A stretch of 15,608 bases of DNA from Opitutia bacterium UBA3151 (GTDB lineage Bacteria > Verrucomicrobiota > Verrucomicrobiia > Opitutales > Seribacteraceae), in assembly GCA_002364975.1 (NCBI GenBank), contig DEYT01000071.1:1-15608 (forward strand). The letters are read 5' to 3'. The notes beneath the pieces are model-generated. The model saw only the letters and a list, made by a program, of their open reading frames with translations. It ran no database searches and was not told the origin of the DNA. Positions 7,908 through 14,121 of the stretch are shown here, one piece after another. Position 1 is the stretch's first letter; each line of letters opens with the position of its first letter. The translations under genes and the position numbers were made by a program.

Positions 7908-8993
7908 TCAGTCGATCAAATTCTCGTTTTCTCTCAAGGATATAACCCGTAAAGGGTATTTGATTTTTTGGTTTTGAGGACTGATTGGTTTGATGTTTTT
8001 CCGAGACTCGGCCGAATTAGCACCAGGAATTGCTCTGTCTCGACCAAGAATGACATGCAATTGAAAGTTTGCTTTACCTCTTGAAACGGTGATTTCGATC
8101 CGAAACATGCTCGCGACCGTTCCAAGTTTAATCCCACTTTTCTGAGCTAATTGACCTAGAGCCGGATCATTCATGGACATAAAAAAACTAGACTCTTTGG
8201 AGTAGGAACTGGGTCCGCTCTTTAATTCCTCAAAAAGGTCTTCATCCTCTCCACACAGAAAACGGAGAAGGAAATCAGAAGCTCCATTGACATTAACTGC
8301 ACCATCGTGAAAAAAAGTAAAAGAATTACGGAAATTTAATAAATTCTCAGTTTCTCTCCCGTCTTCTTCATAGAAAATTCCAGTGTTATCAGGATCATCA
8401 TAGTCGAAGGCAAAACCCTTGATCATCCTGAATTCCTCAAAATTCTCAATTTTTTTCCCAGGAGTAAAATAAGGAGGATCCAAATCCTCATAATAATCAT
8501 CTTCCGCACCCTCATCCCTATCTTCATCATCCGCGTCCTGCCAATCCATGATAGCGTCATAAAATGGCTGTCCGTCATCTTCATCGACAAGAGATTCACC
8601 GGCAAACATGGAGGCAAATAAATTTATCATGTCTTTTTCCCGGGTTGAAGCAAAGGGAACCTTTCCTGATTCGTCGGTTATTTTTACCTTCCAACTTACA
8701 TTCGGTTCAAAAGGTAAAATATCAGCATATTTCAAGGGGTCCCCCCAACCTTGATCCGGAGAATACAGGGTTCTTTCAATCATAAAAAATTCATTCAAAA
8801 CACCAACAGTCAGATCTAGAACCGAGTAAGCATGAATTCTTAAATTATCGCGAAAATGTTGCTGGCTTACATATCGCATTTCTTGAATCGTCTCTTGCAT
8901 CAAACGAGTGGCAATAACCGAAATAAGCAGAATAAGCACGAGAACAAAAATAAGAATCGATCCTGCCTTCGCTCTATTTTTTTCTTTTTTCAA
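7908..8993 (-). CDS. gspK: Type II secretion minor pseudopilin GspK (TTG start)
   Basis: The reading frame is open up to an ATG at 9074, but the better start is TTG at 8993-8991. It overlaps the gspJ stop as TTGA and has GGAGGAGG seven bases upstream (9008-9001). This gives 361 aa beginning MKKEKNRAKAG, a short basic leader ending in Gly, then SILIFVLVLILLISVIA. Glu at mature position 5 is absent, as is typical of GspK, which caps the pseudopilus tip together with GspI and GspJ. The core has the GspK-type run AIMDWQDADDEDRDEGAEDD, then YFTPGKKIENFEEFRMIKGF, which matches the helix-hairpin-helix and calcium-binding region. The ATG start would put 27 extra residues before the leader and overlap gspJ by 85 nt, which is unlikely. 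Confidence 0.92.
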   Translation of the reverse strand: MKKEKNRAKAGSILIFVLVLILLISVIATRLMQETIQEMRYVSQQHFRDNLRIHAYSVLDLTVGVLNEFFMIERTLYSPDQGWGDPLKYADILPFEPNVSWKVKITDESGKVPFASTREKDMINLFASMFAGESLVDEDDGQPFYDAIMDWQDADDEDRDEGAEDDYYEDLDPPYFTPGKKIENFEEFRMIKGFAFDYDDPDNTGIFYEEDGRETENLLNFRNSFTFFHDGAVNVNGASDFLLRFLCGEDEDLFEELKSGPSSYSKESSFFMSMNDPALGQLAQKSGIKLGTVASMFRIEITVSRGKANFQLHVILGRDRAIPGANSAESRKNIKPISPQNQKIKYPLRVISLRENENLID

Positions 8994-9700
8994 AAAGAAT
9001 CCTCCTCCAGCCCGTTGGGTGCGATTCTTTCTACTGCCAAGGTAATGGTACGTTCCAAGTCTTCTTCCTCCCATCGAAAGACCAATTTTATAAAAGCTGG
9101 AATTCGAAATTTACCCGATTGAATATTTTCCTCCAGATCATCTTCTACTTTCCATTCTTTAATGTCTCCTTCTTTATCGTCCTCGTCTCCATAATAACAG
9201 TAAAATATCTCATCGCAGAAGCTACTGATTGGAGTTTTCCGAAGATCACTTTCATCTTCCGGTTCCAATTTTCCTTTTTCATTCTTTTCCAACTCCTGTA
9301 ATTCTGAAAACCAAAGAAAGGATAAACCTTCACGATCATCAAAATACAAGTAGGTATGCACTCTGGTTGCCACTCCATTGGGCCAAACAAAGAGAGGTGG
9401 TGCTTCACGCAGGTAAAAATGTACCAACGGTTCATCAGAATCAGAGAACCCAACGGGTCTCTGCAAATCAACGACCGAATTTCCCGTTCGATTTGCCTGG
9501 GGTAAACTCGCCTCCTCCAAGGTTGCATGCAAGAAATTTGCTACACCACTGACATGAGCATCGAAGGCATCCCGAGTTGCCGGACGATTGGCCCAAGCCT
9601 GTGAAACTGTAACAAGTAAGGAAACTGCTCCTACCAACAACATCCCGCCAATGGCCATAGCCAGCAAAAGCTCAATCATGGAAAAACCCCGCTTGCTCAC
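8990..9700 (-). CDS. gspJ: Type II secretion minor pseudopilin GspJ (GTG start)
   Basis: This 236-aa prepilin starts at GTG (9700-9698), overlapping the gspI TAG stop by one base (TAGTG), with AGGAAAGG a short distance upstream. The leader is only five residues (MSKRG), followed by the class III prepilin helix FSMIELLLAMAIGGMLLVGA, with cleavage after G5 and Glu at mature position 5. The remainder, with WRPATRDAF-like and HATLEE segments early and an acidic middle, fits the GspJ size (about 200-240 aa) and its position between gspI and gspK. GspJ forms the tip complex with GspI and GspK. The stop (8992-8990) is used in a TTGA overlap with gspK. Maturation needs a prepilin peptidase that is not encoded in this window. 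Confidence 0.85.
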   Translation of the reverse strand: MSKRGFSMIELLLAMAIGGMLLVGAVSLLVTVSQAWANRPATRDAFDAHVSGVANFLHATLEEASLPQANRTGNSVVDLQRPVGFSDSDEPLVHFYLREAPPLFVWPNGVATRVHTYLYFDDREGLSFLWFSELQELEKNEKGKLEPEDESDLRKTPISSFCDEIFYCYYGDEDDKEGDIKEWKVEDDLEENIQSGKFRIPAFIKLVFRWEEEDLERTITLAVERIAPNGLEEDSF

Positions 9701-10209
9701 TATCTTTGCCTTTCCTCTTTCATTTCCCTTATCTTATCTCTTTTATCCTCTAATAACCTGGAGCGTTTGGTTGCAAAATCAGATTCGTTTGCCCATCCAG
9801 GTCGAAGGAGGAACATTTTCGAAATTCGCTCGCCTGGCTCGATCCCGATTTCATCATTGCCTTCGTATTCCATGGTTAAAACCACACTGTACAAATCAAC
9901 TACCTCTGTCATTTCTATTTCGGTTTCCCAGGTAATCTCCCCAATTGTCAGAGCCTTAACCTCACCCCCATCTTCTATTTCTTCGTAACGATGTTCCTTG
10001 AAAATTTGACTTCTTGCCCAGAGTAGATCCTGCTCCATCTCCCTGGTATCTTTCATTAACCTCATGGTCCGCGATGCGACCGAAATTCCATCAACAAGAA
10101 AAACTGCAGCCATTCCAAACAAAGCCAGAGCGATCAAAACTTCAATCAGCATAAACCCCTCGCCTGATTTAACTCCCCCTCTCTGGAAGTGAAAATAACT
10201 TCGCCTCAT
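9700..10209 (-). CDS. gspI: Type II secretion minor pseudopilin GspI
   Basis: This 169-aa prepilin has a basic leader ending in SGEG. Cleavage is expected after G18, then FMLIEVLIALALFGMAAVFL with Glu at mature position 5 and the hydrophobic helix that anchors the subunit. The segment after the helix (ASRTMRLMKDTREMEQDLLWARSQIF) resembles GspI, in which a conserved A...R..M...Q.A.L.A pattern follows the helix. A charged C-terminal tail (about 145-169) is rich in Arg, Lys and Glu and is longer than in proteobacterial GspI (about 120-130 aa). The ATG overlaps the gspH stop as ATGA, and the stop overlaps the gspJ GTG as TAGTG. The I assignment relies on its place in the H-I-J-K series as well as the pattern after the helix. 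Confidence 0.82.
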   Translation of the reverse strand: MRRSYFHFQRGGVKSGEGFMLIEVLIALALFGMAAVFLVDGISVASRTMRLMKDTREMEQDLLWARSQIFKEHRYEEIEDGGEVKALTIGEITWETEIEMTEVVDLYSVVLTMEYEGNDEIGIEPGERISKMFLLRPGWANESDFATKRSRLLEDKRDKIREMKEERQR

Positions 10210-10745
10210 TGTTCAGTTTTTAACACATATCCAGAAAATGGATCAAAGAACAACTCGTTTTCTTTTCCCCGAAAATCAATTTGAGCTCGAAAAGGAACAC
10301 TACTACCGGCATGAAAGTGAACTCTCCTCAAGTTTAGATTATCATCATCATATTCGGTTTCATCGCCATCCACCCCGGATAAGGGTCCCAAACCAAAAAA
10401 ACTCACCTTGGGTAGGTTCCCCTCGATCTTCGTAATTGACTGATCCATTTTTTGGTAAACACCATGTTCTGCAAGCGAAACCCCCATTGAATCTGTGACT
10501 AAAAAAGTAGCGTTTTCCTCAAAATAACTAAGGTATGTCGAACGTTTTCTTTCACTACTAAAATAGACGGCATCAAGAACAGCCTTTTTTAGTACCCGCT
10601 CGGGAGGTTCGAAGTTAGCACCCTTTATGAATGCACCTAAATTTCCGGCTACAACACCTGCAAGTACCGCCAATAAGGCAAGAACGAGCAATATCTCGAT
10701 CAAGCTAAATGCTCGAATGGATACCGCCCGCTTTGGTAAAATCAA
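10206..10745 (-). CDS. gspH: Type II secretion minor pseudopilin GspH (probable TTG start)
   Basis: No ATG is available. Two in-frame TTG codons exist: one at 10772, inside gspG, and one at 10745, one base after the gspG stop. The second is preferred because it gives a short basic leader MILPKRAVSIRA and has a GGA motif about seven bases upstream. The 10772 start would add nine mostly neutral or hydrophobic residues. The mature part begins FSLIEILLVLALLAVLAGVV, with Ala before the cleavage site (accepted by prepilin peptidases) and Glu at mature position 5. With 179 aa total it matches the size of GspH, which joins the pseudopilus shaft to the tip. The mature C-terminal region is beta-rich by inspection. 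It ends in ATGA shared with gspI. Confidence 0.8.
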   Translation of the reverse strand: MILPKRAVSIRAFSLIEILLVLALLAVLAGVVAGNLGAFIKGANFEPPERVLKKAVLDAVYFSSERKRSTYLSYFEENATFLVTDSMGVSLAEHGVYQKMDQSITKIEGNLPKVSFFGLGPLSGVDGDETEYDDDNLNLRRVHFHAGSSVPFRAQIDFRGKENELFFDPFSGYVLKTEQ

Positions 10746-10746
10746 C

Positions 10747-11172
10747 TCAATTTCCAGTATCCCAGTTACCAATTATCTTTCCATCCGGAGCAGATGTAAA
10801 TAAATCAAAACTACTAGGATTATTCGTTCCCGGATATTGATACTGGTAGGGTTTTTTCCAAGGGTCATTAAGATCGGAAGCCCGTTTTACAAAAGGAGGA
10901 ATTCCGTCAGGCGGATTTTGTAAATCACTTAAGCTTGAGGGATACTCTCCAACAAGGGTGAGGTAACTGGTAACATAAGCTTCGCCAGTGCTGTTTACCC
11001 ATTGTTGAGCTGCCTTAACTTGGGAACCGCCAAAAATGCCTCCTATGTTGCTCATAGTTAAAGTTGCAATCACCCCAATCAATGCAAGCACGATAAGGAT
11101 TTCAATAAGGGTAAAGCCCTTTTTCCTCCTCTTTAATAATGTAGTATAATAGAATGCTTGAGTGTAATTCAT
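10747..11172 (-). CDS. gspG: Type II secretion major pseudopilin GspG
   Basis: This 141-aa protein is the first gene of the T2SS operon. The leader ends RRKKG, with cleavage after G19, followed by FTLIEILIVLALIGVIATL with Glu at mature position 5. The C-terminal part carries the GspG signature: YPSSLSDLQNPP, then LNDPWKKPYQYQYPG and SSFDLFTSAPDGKIIGNWD, which match the conserved DPWG.PY.Y and Ca2+-loop regions of the family. The length is typical (about 140 aa). GspG polymerises into the pseudopilus that drives substrates through the secretin. ATG at 11172 is the only plausible start; the upstream bases (TTAGAGA) give at best a weak ribosome-binding site. Confidence 0.95.
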   Translation of the reverse strand: MNYTQAFYYTTLLKRRKKGFTLIEILIVLALIGVIATLTMSNIGGIFGGSQVKAAQQWVNSTGEAYVTSYLTLVGEYPSSLSDLQNPPDGIPPFVKRASDLNDPWKKPYQYQYPGTNNPSSFDLFTSAPDGKIIGNWDTGN

Positions 11173-11282
11173 TCTCTAATTTAATAAAAACACCCCAACG
11201 ATTGCAAGCATTCTGAGTAATAACGAAGAAGTACAAAACGAATAGACTTGCCCAAAGCTATCTTACAATTACGAATACTAAT
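11173..11282. promoter_or_regulatory. Divergent intergenic region between gspG and nuoA
   Basis: This 110-bp AT-rich gap separates the minus-strand T2SS operon from plus-strand nuoA, so both promoters should lie here or just inside the genes. On the plus strand, TACAAT (11264-11269) is a good -10 match, with a poor TAGACT (11243-11248) 15 bases upstream. Transcription starting soon after it would leave almost no leader before the GTG at 11283, which also lacks a Shine-Dalgarno. On the minus strand I see AT-rich stretches but no convincing -35/-10 pair for gspG. No clear operator repeat was found. The presence of promoters is inferred from gene orientation. Confidence 0.35.
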
Positions 11283-11657
11283 GTGACTTTAGCAGATTAT
11301 TTACCAGTACTCATTCAAATCCTTATTGTCATAGGTATTGGTGCGGGTATTCTGATTGCAAGTCATATTTTTGGCCAACGGGCGGCAAAAAGTAAAATCA
11401 AAGACTCCCCATATGAATGTGGTTTAGCATCAGATACCGGTGGTGAAACTCGTTATTCGGTTAAATTTTACATTACTGCCATGCTTTTCATCCTTTTTGA
11501 CATTGATGTAGTTTTCCTCATCCCCTGGGTATTATCTCATCGAGACTTCGTGGCCGCAGGTATCCCGATTTTAGGACCTATGCTGTTCTTCACCTTCGTG
11601 CTAGTTGCAGGTTTGATATACGAATTGAAAAGCGGTGCCCTAGAGTGGGAGAAGTAA
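11283..11657 (+). CDS. nuoA: NADH-quinone oxidoreductase subunit A
   Basis: This 124-aa membrane subunit of respiratory complex I has three hydrophobic segments (about 8-30, 60-83, 95-115). It shows the NuoA/ND3 hallmarks: SPYECGL (42-48) in the long loop that contacts the quinone site, FDIDVVFLIPW (72-82) with its buried acidic residues in helix 2, and YELKSGALEW (113-122) at the C-terminus. The start is GTG at 11283; the ATG two bases earlier runs straight into a stop. No Shine-Dalgarno is apparent. NuoA normally leads a nuoABCD... operon, yet the next gene is not nuoB, so the other subunits must be elsewhere. It is separated from the downstream EIIA-cyclase gene by 41 nt. Confidence 0.95.
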   Translation: MTLADYLPVLIQILIVIGIGAGILIASHIFGQRAAKSKIKDSPYECGLASDTGGETRYSVKFYITAMLFILFDIDVVFLIPWVLSHRDFVAAGIPILGPMLFFTFVLVAGLIYELKSGALEWEK

Positions 11658-11677
11658 TTAAACCTTTGACTCTTCGT

Positions 11678-11691
11678 GCGGAGATTTCCGC
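11678..11691 (+). other. Small hairpin just upstream of the EIIA-cyclase start
   Basis: A perfect inverted repeat, GCGGA-gatt-TCCGC, ends 7 nt before the ATG at 11699. It has no T-tract, so it is unlikely to be a terminator for nuoA. It contains the only purine-rich GGAG in the leader, which would be sequestered if the stem forms, and this GGAG lies about 15 nt from the ATG, longer than usual. A role in limiting translation is possible but is only inferred. A five-base stem can arise by chance. Confidence 0.3.
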
Positions 11692-11698
11692 CTAGCAA

Positions 11699-13054
11699 AT
11701 GAGAATAGATCTCTACATTGCAAGCTCTCGAATCATTGATCTTTCCAGTAAAGATCTGATGTCGGCTTACGCGGAATTGATCGACACCTTTGGTACCTTG
11801 CTACCCACTCCGGCAAAAAGAAAAAAGATTCTTAAAGAACTCGTTGATCGAGAACACTCCATGACCAGCTACATTGGTGAAGGGGTTGCCCTACCCCACG
11901 CACGAGTCGATATGAAAAGACCCTATGCCTTGGCTATTGGTAGGTGCCCAGCAGGCCTAGCTTTTGAAGGAAAAGATAGTTACGAGGATATTCGATTCGT
12001 ATTCCTACTTCTTGCCAGTAAGAAAGCGAAAAATTATCTCTCCTTTTTAGCTTCCTTGGCTCGTGCCTTTCAGGACAAATCCATCATGGACCAGCTCTGG
12101 ATGGCCAGGGAAAAAGCGGAATTTAAGAGAGCGGTTCGAAAGGCTTTTATCGGAACGGATGACCGACCAGCCCGGAGAAGAACCAAATTCAACAAGTTAC
12201 TTACGGACGAAGCGGCTAAGATTGCAAAGGCCGCAGAATGTTCGACTATTCTTGTTTTTACCGATGTTTTCCCTCCTAGCCTAACCCCAAGAATGACCTT
12301 TCCAAACTTCAAGGTCGTACTTGCAGGAGAAGGCGTATCAGAGGAAGACAAAGGCCATCACCGGGCAGATGCCACCCTCGCAGTCCGTACTCTTTCTCGC
12401 TCGAGGCTATCTCAATTAAGAGCCGCAATTTTATTAGGTCTAACCCGCGATATTTTTGGTTTCCAGGACCGGGTTTGTTGTATTGGAGGTATACCTGGAA
12501 GTGGTCAATTTGATACTGTTTTAGTTGTTGATGTGGATGAAGAATTTGAATCCGTGATTGGACAAGGTGACGAAATGTTACCCAACGATGTCTCCGCTGA
12601 AGCTTTAGAAAGAGTTACCGCAATTGCTACCGATCTTGCTACCGCTGGTCGAGAGGGGCAATCCATTGGTGCTATGTTTATCCTCGGAGATCATGAAGAG
12701 GTTATCAAGAGATCCAAGCAGCTTGTACTCAACCCCTTTCATGGATATGGCCCTGAAGACCGAAGTATCCTAAATCCTTTTATGGATGAAACGATCAAAG
12801 AACTTGCTCTTATTGATGGTGCTTTCATCCTTCAGGGTAACGGTGTTGTCGAATCCGCAGGTTGCCTGATTCAAGCCAAAGCGTACGAAATTGAATTACC
12901 CGGTGGTCTAGGTACTCGTCATGCTGCTGCTGCCGCAATCACCCATGTTACCGATTCACTTGCTTTGGTTGTCTCTTCCTCCGGGCAGGTTACCTATTTT
13001 CGGAAAGGTAGAATGTTCACCTTGTTTGAGAAGTCTGAGGGTCGAGCCCTGTAA
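11699..13054 (+). CDS. PTS EIIA domain fused to DacZ-like diadenylate cyclase
   Basis: This 451-aa cytoplasmic protein joins three regions. Residues about 5-150 form a PTS EIIA type-2 (fructose/PtsN-like) domain, with TSYIGEGVALPHAR containing the phosphoacceptor His67. Residues about 160-270 resemble the N-terminal domain of archaeal DacZ-type cyclases (ILVFTDVF; ALRTL-like LAVRTLSRSRLSQLRAA). Residues about 275-440 are a DisA_N/DAC cyclase domain: SIGAMFILGDHEEV, QLVLNPFHGY, IDGAFILQGNGVV with the catalytic DGA (373-375), GGLGTRHAAAAAI (403-414) in place of the RHR motif (DacZ enzymes also vary here), and DSLALVVSSSGQV. DAC domains condense two ATP into c-di-AMP, a regulator of K+ and osmotic balance. 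No membrane helix is seen. Phosphorylation of His67 by PTS components could control the cyclase; that is inference. The gene lies 10 nt before nadD. Confidence 0.88.
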   Translation: MRIDLYIASSRIIDLSSKDLMSAYAELIDTFGTLLPTPAKRKKILKELVDREHSMTSYIGEGVALPHARVDMKRPYALAIGRCPAGLAFEGKDSYEDIRFVFLLLASKKAKNYLSFLASLARAFQDKSIMDQLWMAREKAEFKRAVRKAFIGTDDRPARRRTKFNKLLTDEAAKIAKAAECSTILVFTDVFPPSLTPRMTFPNFKVVLAGEGVSEEDKGHHRADATLAVRTLSRSRLSQLRAAILLGLTRDIFGFQDRVCCIGGIPGSGQFDTVLVVDVDEEFESVIGQGDEMLPNDVSAEALERVTAIATDLATAGREGQSIGAMFILGDHEEVIKRSKQLVLNPFHGYGPEDRSILNPFMDETIKELALIDGAFILQGNGVVESAGCLIQAKAYEIELPGGLGTRHAAAAAITHVTDSLALVVSSSGQVTYFRKGRMFTLFEKSEGRAL

Positions 13055-13063
13055 TTTTTTTAA

Positions 13064-13681
13064 ATGTCCAATTTAAATGGCTCGACTCCTTCACGAATCG
13101 GTTTTTTCGGAGGATCTTTTGATCCAATCCACAACGGGCATCTGTTCATCATTGAAAAATCCATTCAAGATTTTGAACTCGATCTTCTCTTTTTATGCCC
13201 TGCTTATCAGGCACCATTGCGCGAACAAAAACCCATATTCAATCCTGTTCAAAGGCTGGAAATGGCTAGATTGGTCGCTCATTCAAATCAAAAAATGGAG
13301 GTTCTTGATTTCGAAATTAATCAGCCAAAAACATCCTTCACTTATGAGACAATTCAAGAGGTCAAGAAGGGTTACCCAAAATCTAAAATCTTCCTTGCAA
13401 TTGGTCTCGATCAATTCGAAAAACTTTCAACTTGGCGATGGATTAGAGAACTATCCAAAGAAGTTCACTTTATTGTCTTTGCCCGAGGTCAAACCAATAC
13501 CCCTGCTCCTGCCATCTCGGATATTCAATACACCTTTATGCAAAATCCATTGATCGATATTTCTTCTACACAAATTAGAAAGTGTCTCCAGAATGGAGAA
13601 TCCGTTGCTCACTGGATTCCAGATGTGATTCTCTCTTACCTAGAAAAAAATAACCTTCTACGACAAAAAGATACTTCATGA
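13064..13681 (+). CDS. nadD: Nicotinate-nucleotide adenylyltransferase
   Basis: This 205-aa enzyme transfers AMP from ATP to nicotinate mononucleotide, making deamido-NAD in NAD synthesis. The nucleotidyltransferase signature GFFGGSFDPIHNGH is at 13-26, with the HxGH-type pair His23/His26. IGLDQFEKLSTWRW (113-126) fits the GaD....W substrate region, and DISSTQIR (165-172) is the ATP-binding ISST.IR motif. The length is typical (about 190-215 aa). Its ATG follows the stop of the EIIA-cyclase gene by 9 nt, and its TGA overlaps the rsfS ATG, so all three are probably cotranscribed. nadD-rsfS pairing is common in bacteria. No clear Shine-Dalgarno precedes the ATG; the leader is a run of T followed by AA. 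Confidence 0.96.
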   Translation: MSNLNGSTPSRIGFFGGSFDPIHNGHLFIIEKSIQDFELDLLFLCPAYQAPLREQKPIFNPVQRLEMARLVAHSNQKMEVLDFEINQPKTSFTYETIQEVKKGYPKSKIFLAIGLDQFEKLSTWRWIRELSKEVHFIVFARGQTNTPAPAISDIQYTFMQNPLIDISSTQIRKCLQNGESVAHWIPDVILSYLEKNNLLRQKDTS

Positions 13682-14058
13682 GCTTTTCCATTCCAGCACA
13701 CAAAAAGGAACTAAAGAACAACCTTGCCTTGGCATGCGATTCCTTGACCGACAAAAAGGCAGAGGACCTAAGGCTTTTATATTTTGGAGACAAATCCCCG
13801 CTAACCGATTGCTTTATAGTGGCTACTGGTACTTCGGATCCTCACCTCAAAGCTCTAAGAAACAACCTCGAGAAAACTCTGAAGGAAAATAAAATTGAAA
13901 TTCTTTCGCAGGATCGATTTCAACCCAGTGGTTGGCTTGTACTGGATGCCATTGATTTTGTGATACACTTATTCTCGAAAGAGCAGAGAAAACATTACGC
14001 CTTGGAACATCTTTGGAAAGATGCCGAACAAATGGAGCCAGAAGACCTAAAAAAATAA
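13678..14058 (+). CDS. rsfS: Ribosomal silencing factor RsfS
   Basis: This 126-aa member of the RsfS/Iojap (DUF143) family binds ribosomal protein uL14 and blocks joining of the 30S and 50S subunits when nutrients are short. Signature segments are SPLTDCFIVATGTSDPHLKA (40-59) and SGWLVLDAIDFVIHLFSKEQ (84-103), followed by RKHYALEHLW (104-113), all matching the family core of ATGtS..h..al and WvllD.gdvvvHiF....R.fY.Le.LW. The length is usual. The ATG overlaps the nadD stop (ATGA), which implies translational coupling. No domain is missing. Confidence 0.95.
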   Translation: MSFSIPAHKKELKNNLALACDSLTDKKAEDLRLLYFGDKSPLTDCFIVATGTSDPHLKALRNNLEKTLKENKIEILSQDRFQPSGWLVLDAIDFVIHLFSKEQRKHYALEHLWKDAEQMEPEDLKK

Positions 14059-14066
14059 ATACCTAA

Positions 14067-14092
14067 GATTCATGGCTTAGCTTTCATGAATC
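14067..14092 (+). terminator. Possible weak terminator hairpin after rsfS
   Basis: An 8-bp perfect inverted repeat, GATTCATG (14067-14074) and CATGAATC (14085-14092), flanks a 10-nt loop 8 nt after the rsfS stop. It is followed only by AATTT rather than a real T-run, and the stem is AT-rich. It could end the EIIA-cyclase/nadD/rsfS transcript. An overlapping CTAAG/CTTAG repeat (14063-14067 and 14076-14080) offers an alternative fold. The repeat includes the ATG at 14086, an argument against that codon being the next gene's start. Confidence 0.3.
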
Positions 14093-14121
14093 AATTTAGA
14101 AAATTTCAAAATTGCAAAACT

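Noticed and set aside
13030..13063. AGGG-TCGAG-CCCT stem followed by GTAA and a run of seven T before nadD, terminator-like
   Set aside because: The stem is only four base pairs, lies within coding sequence and is followed by nadD after a few bases; too weak to call a terminator.
13077..13553. A 158-codon plus-strand frame overlapping nadD
   Set aside because: nadD has all family motifs in its own frame; the overlapping frame has no domain pattern.
14086..14121. ATG at 14086 as the start of the oxidoreductase
   Set aside because: It lies within the 8-bp hairpin and would put 12 extra residues before a Tat signal that is normally near the N-terminus; 14122 is preferred.
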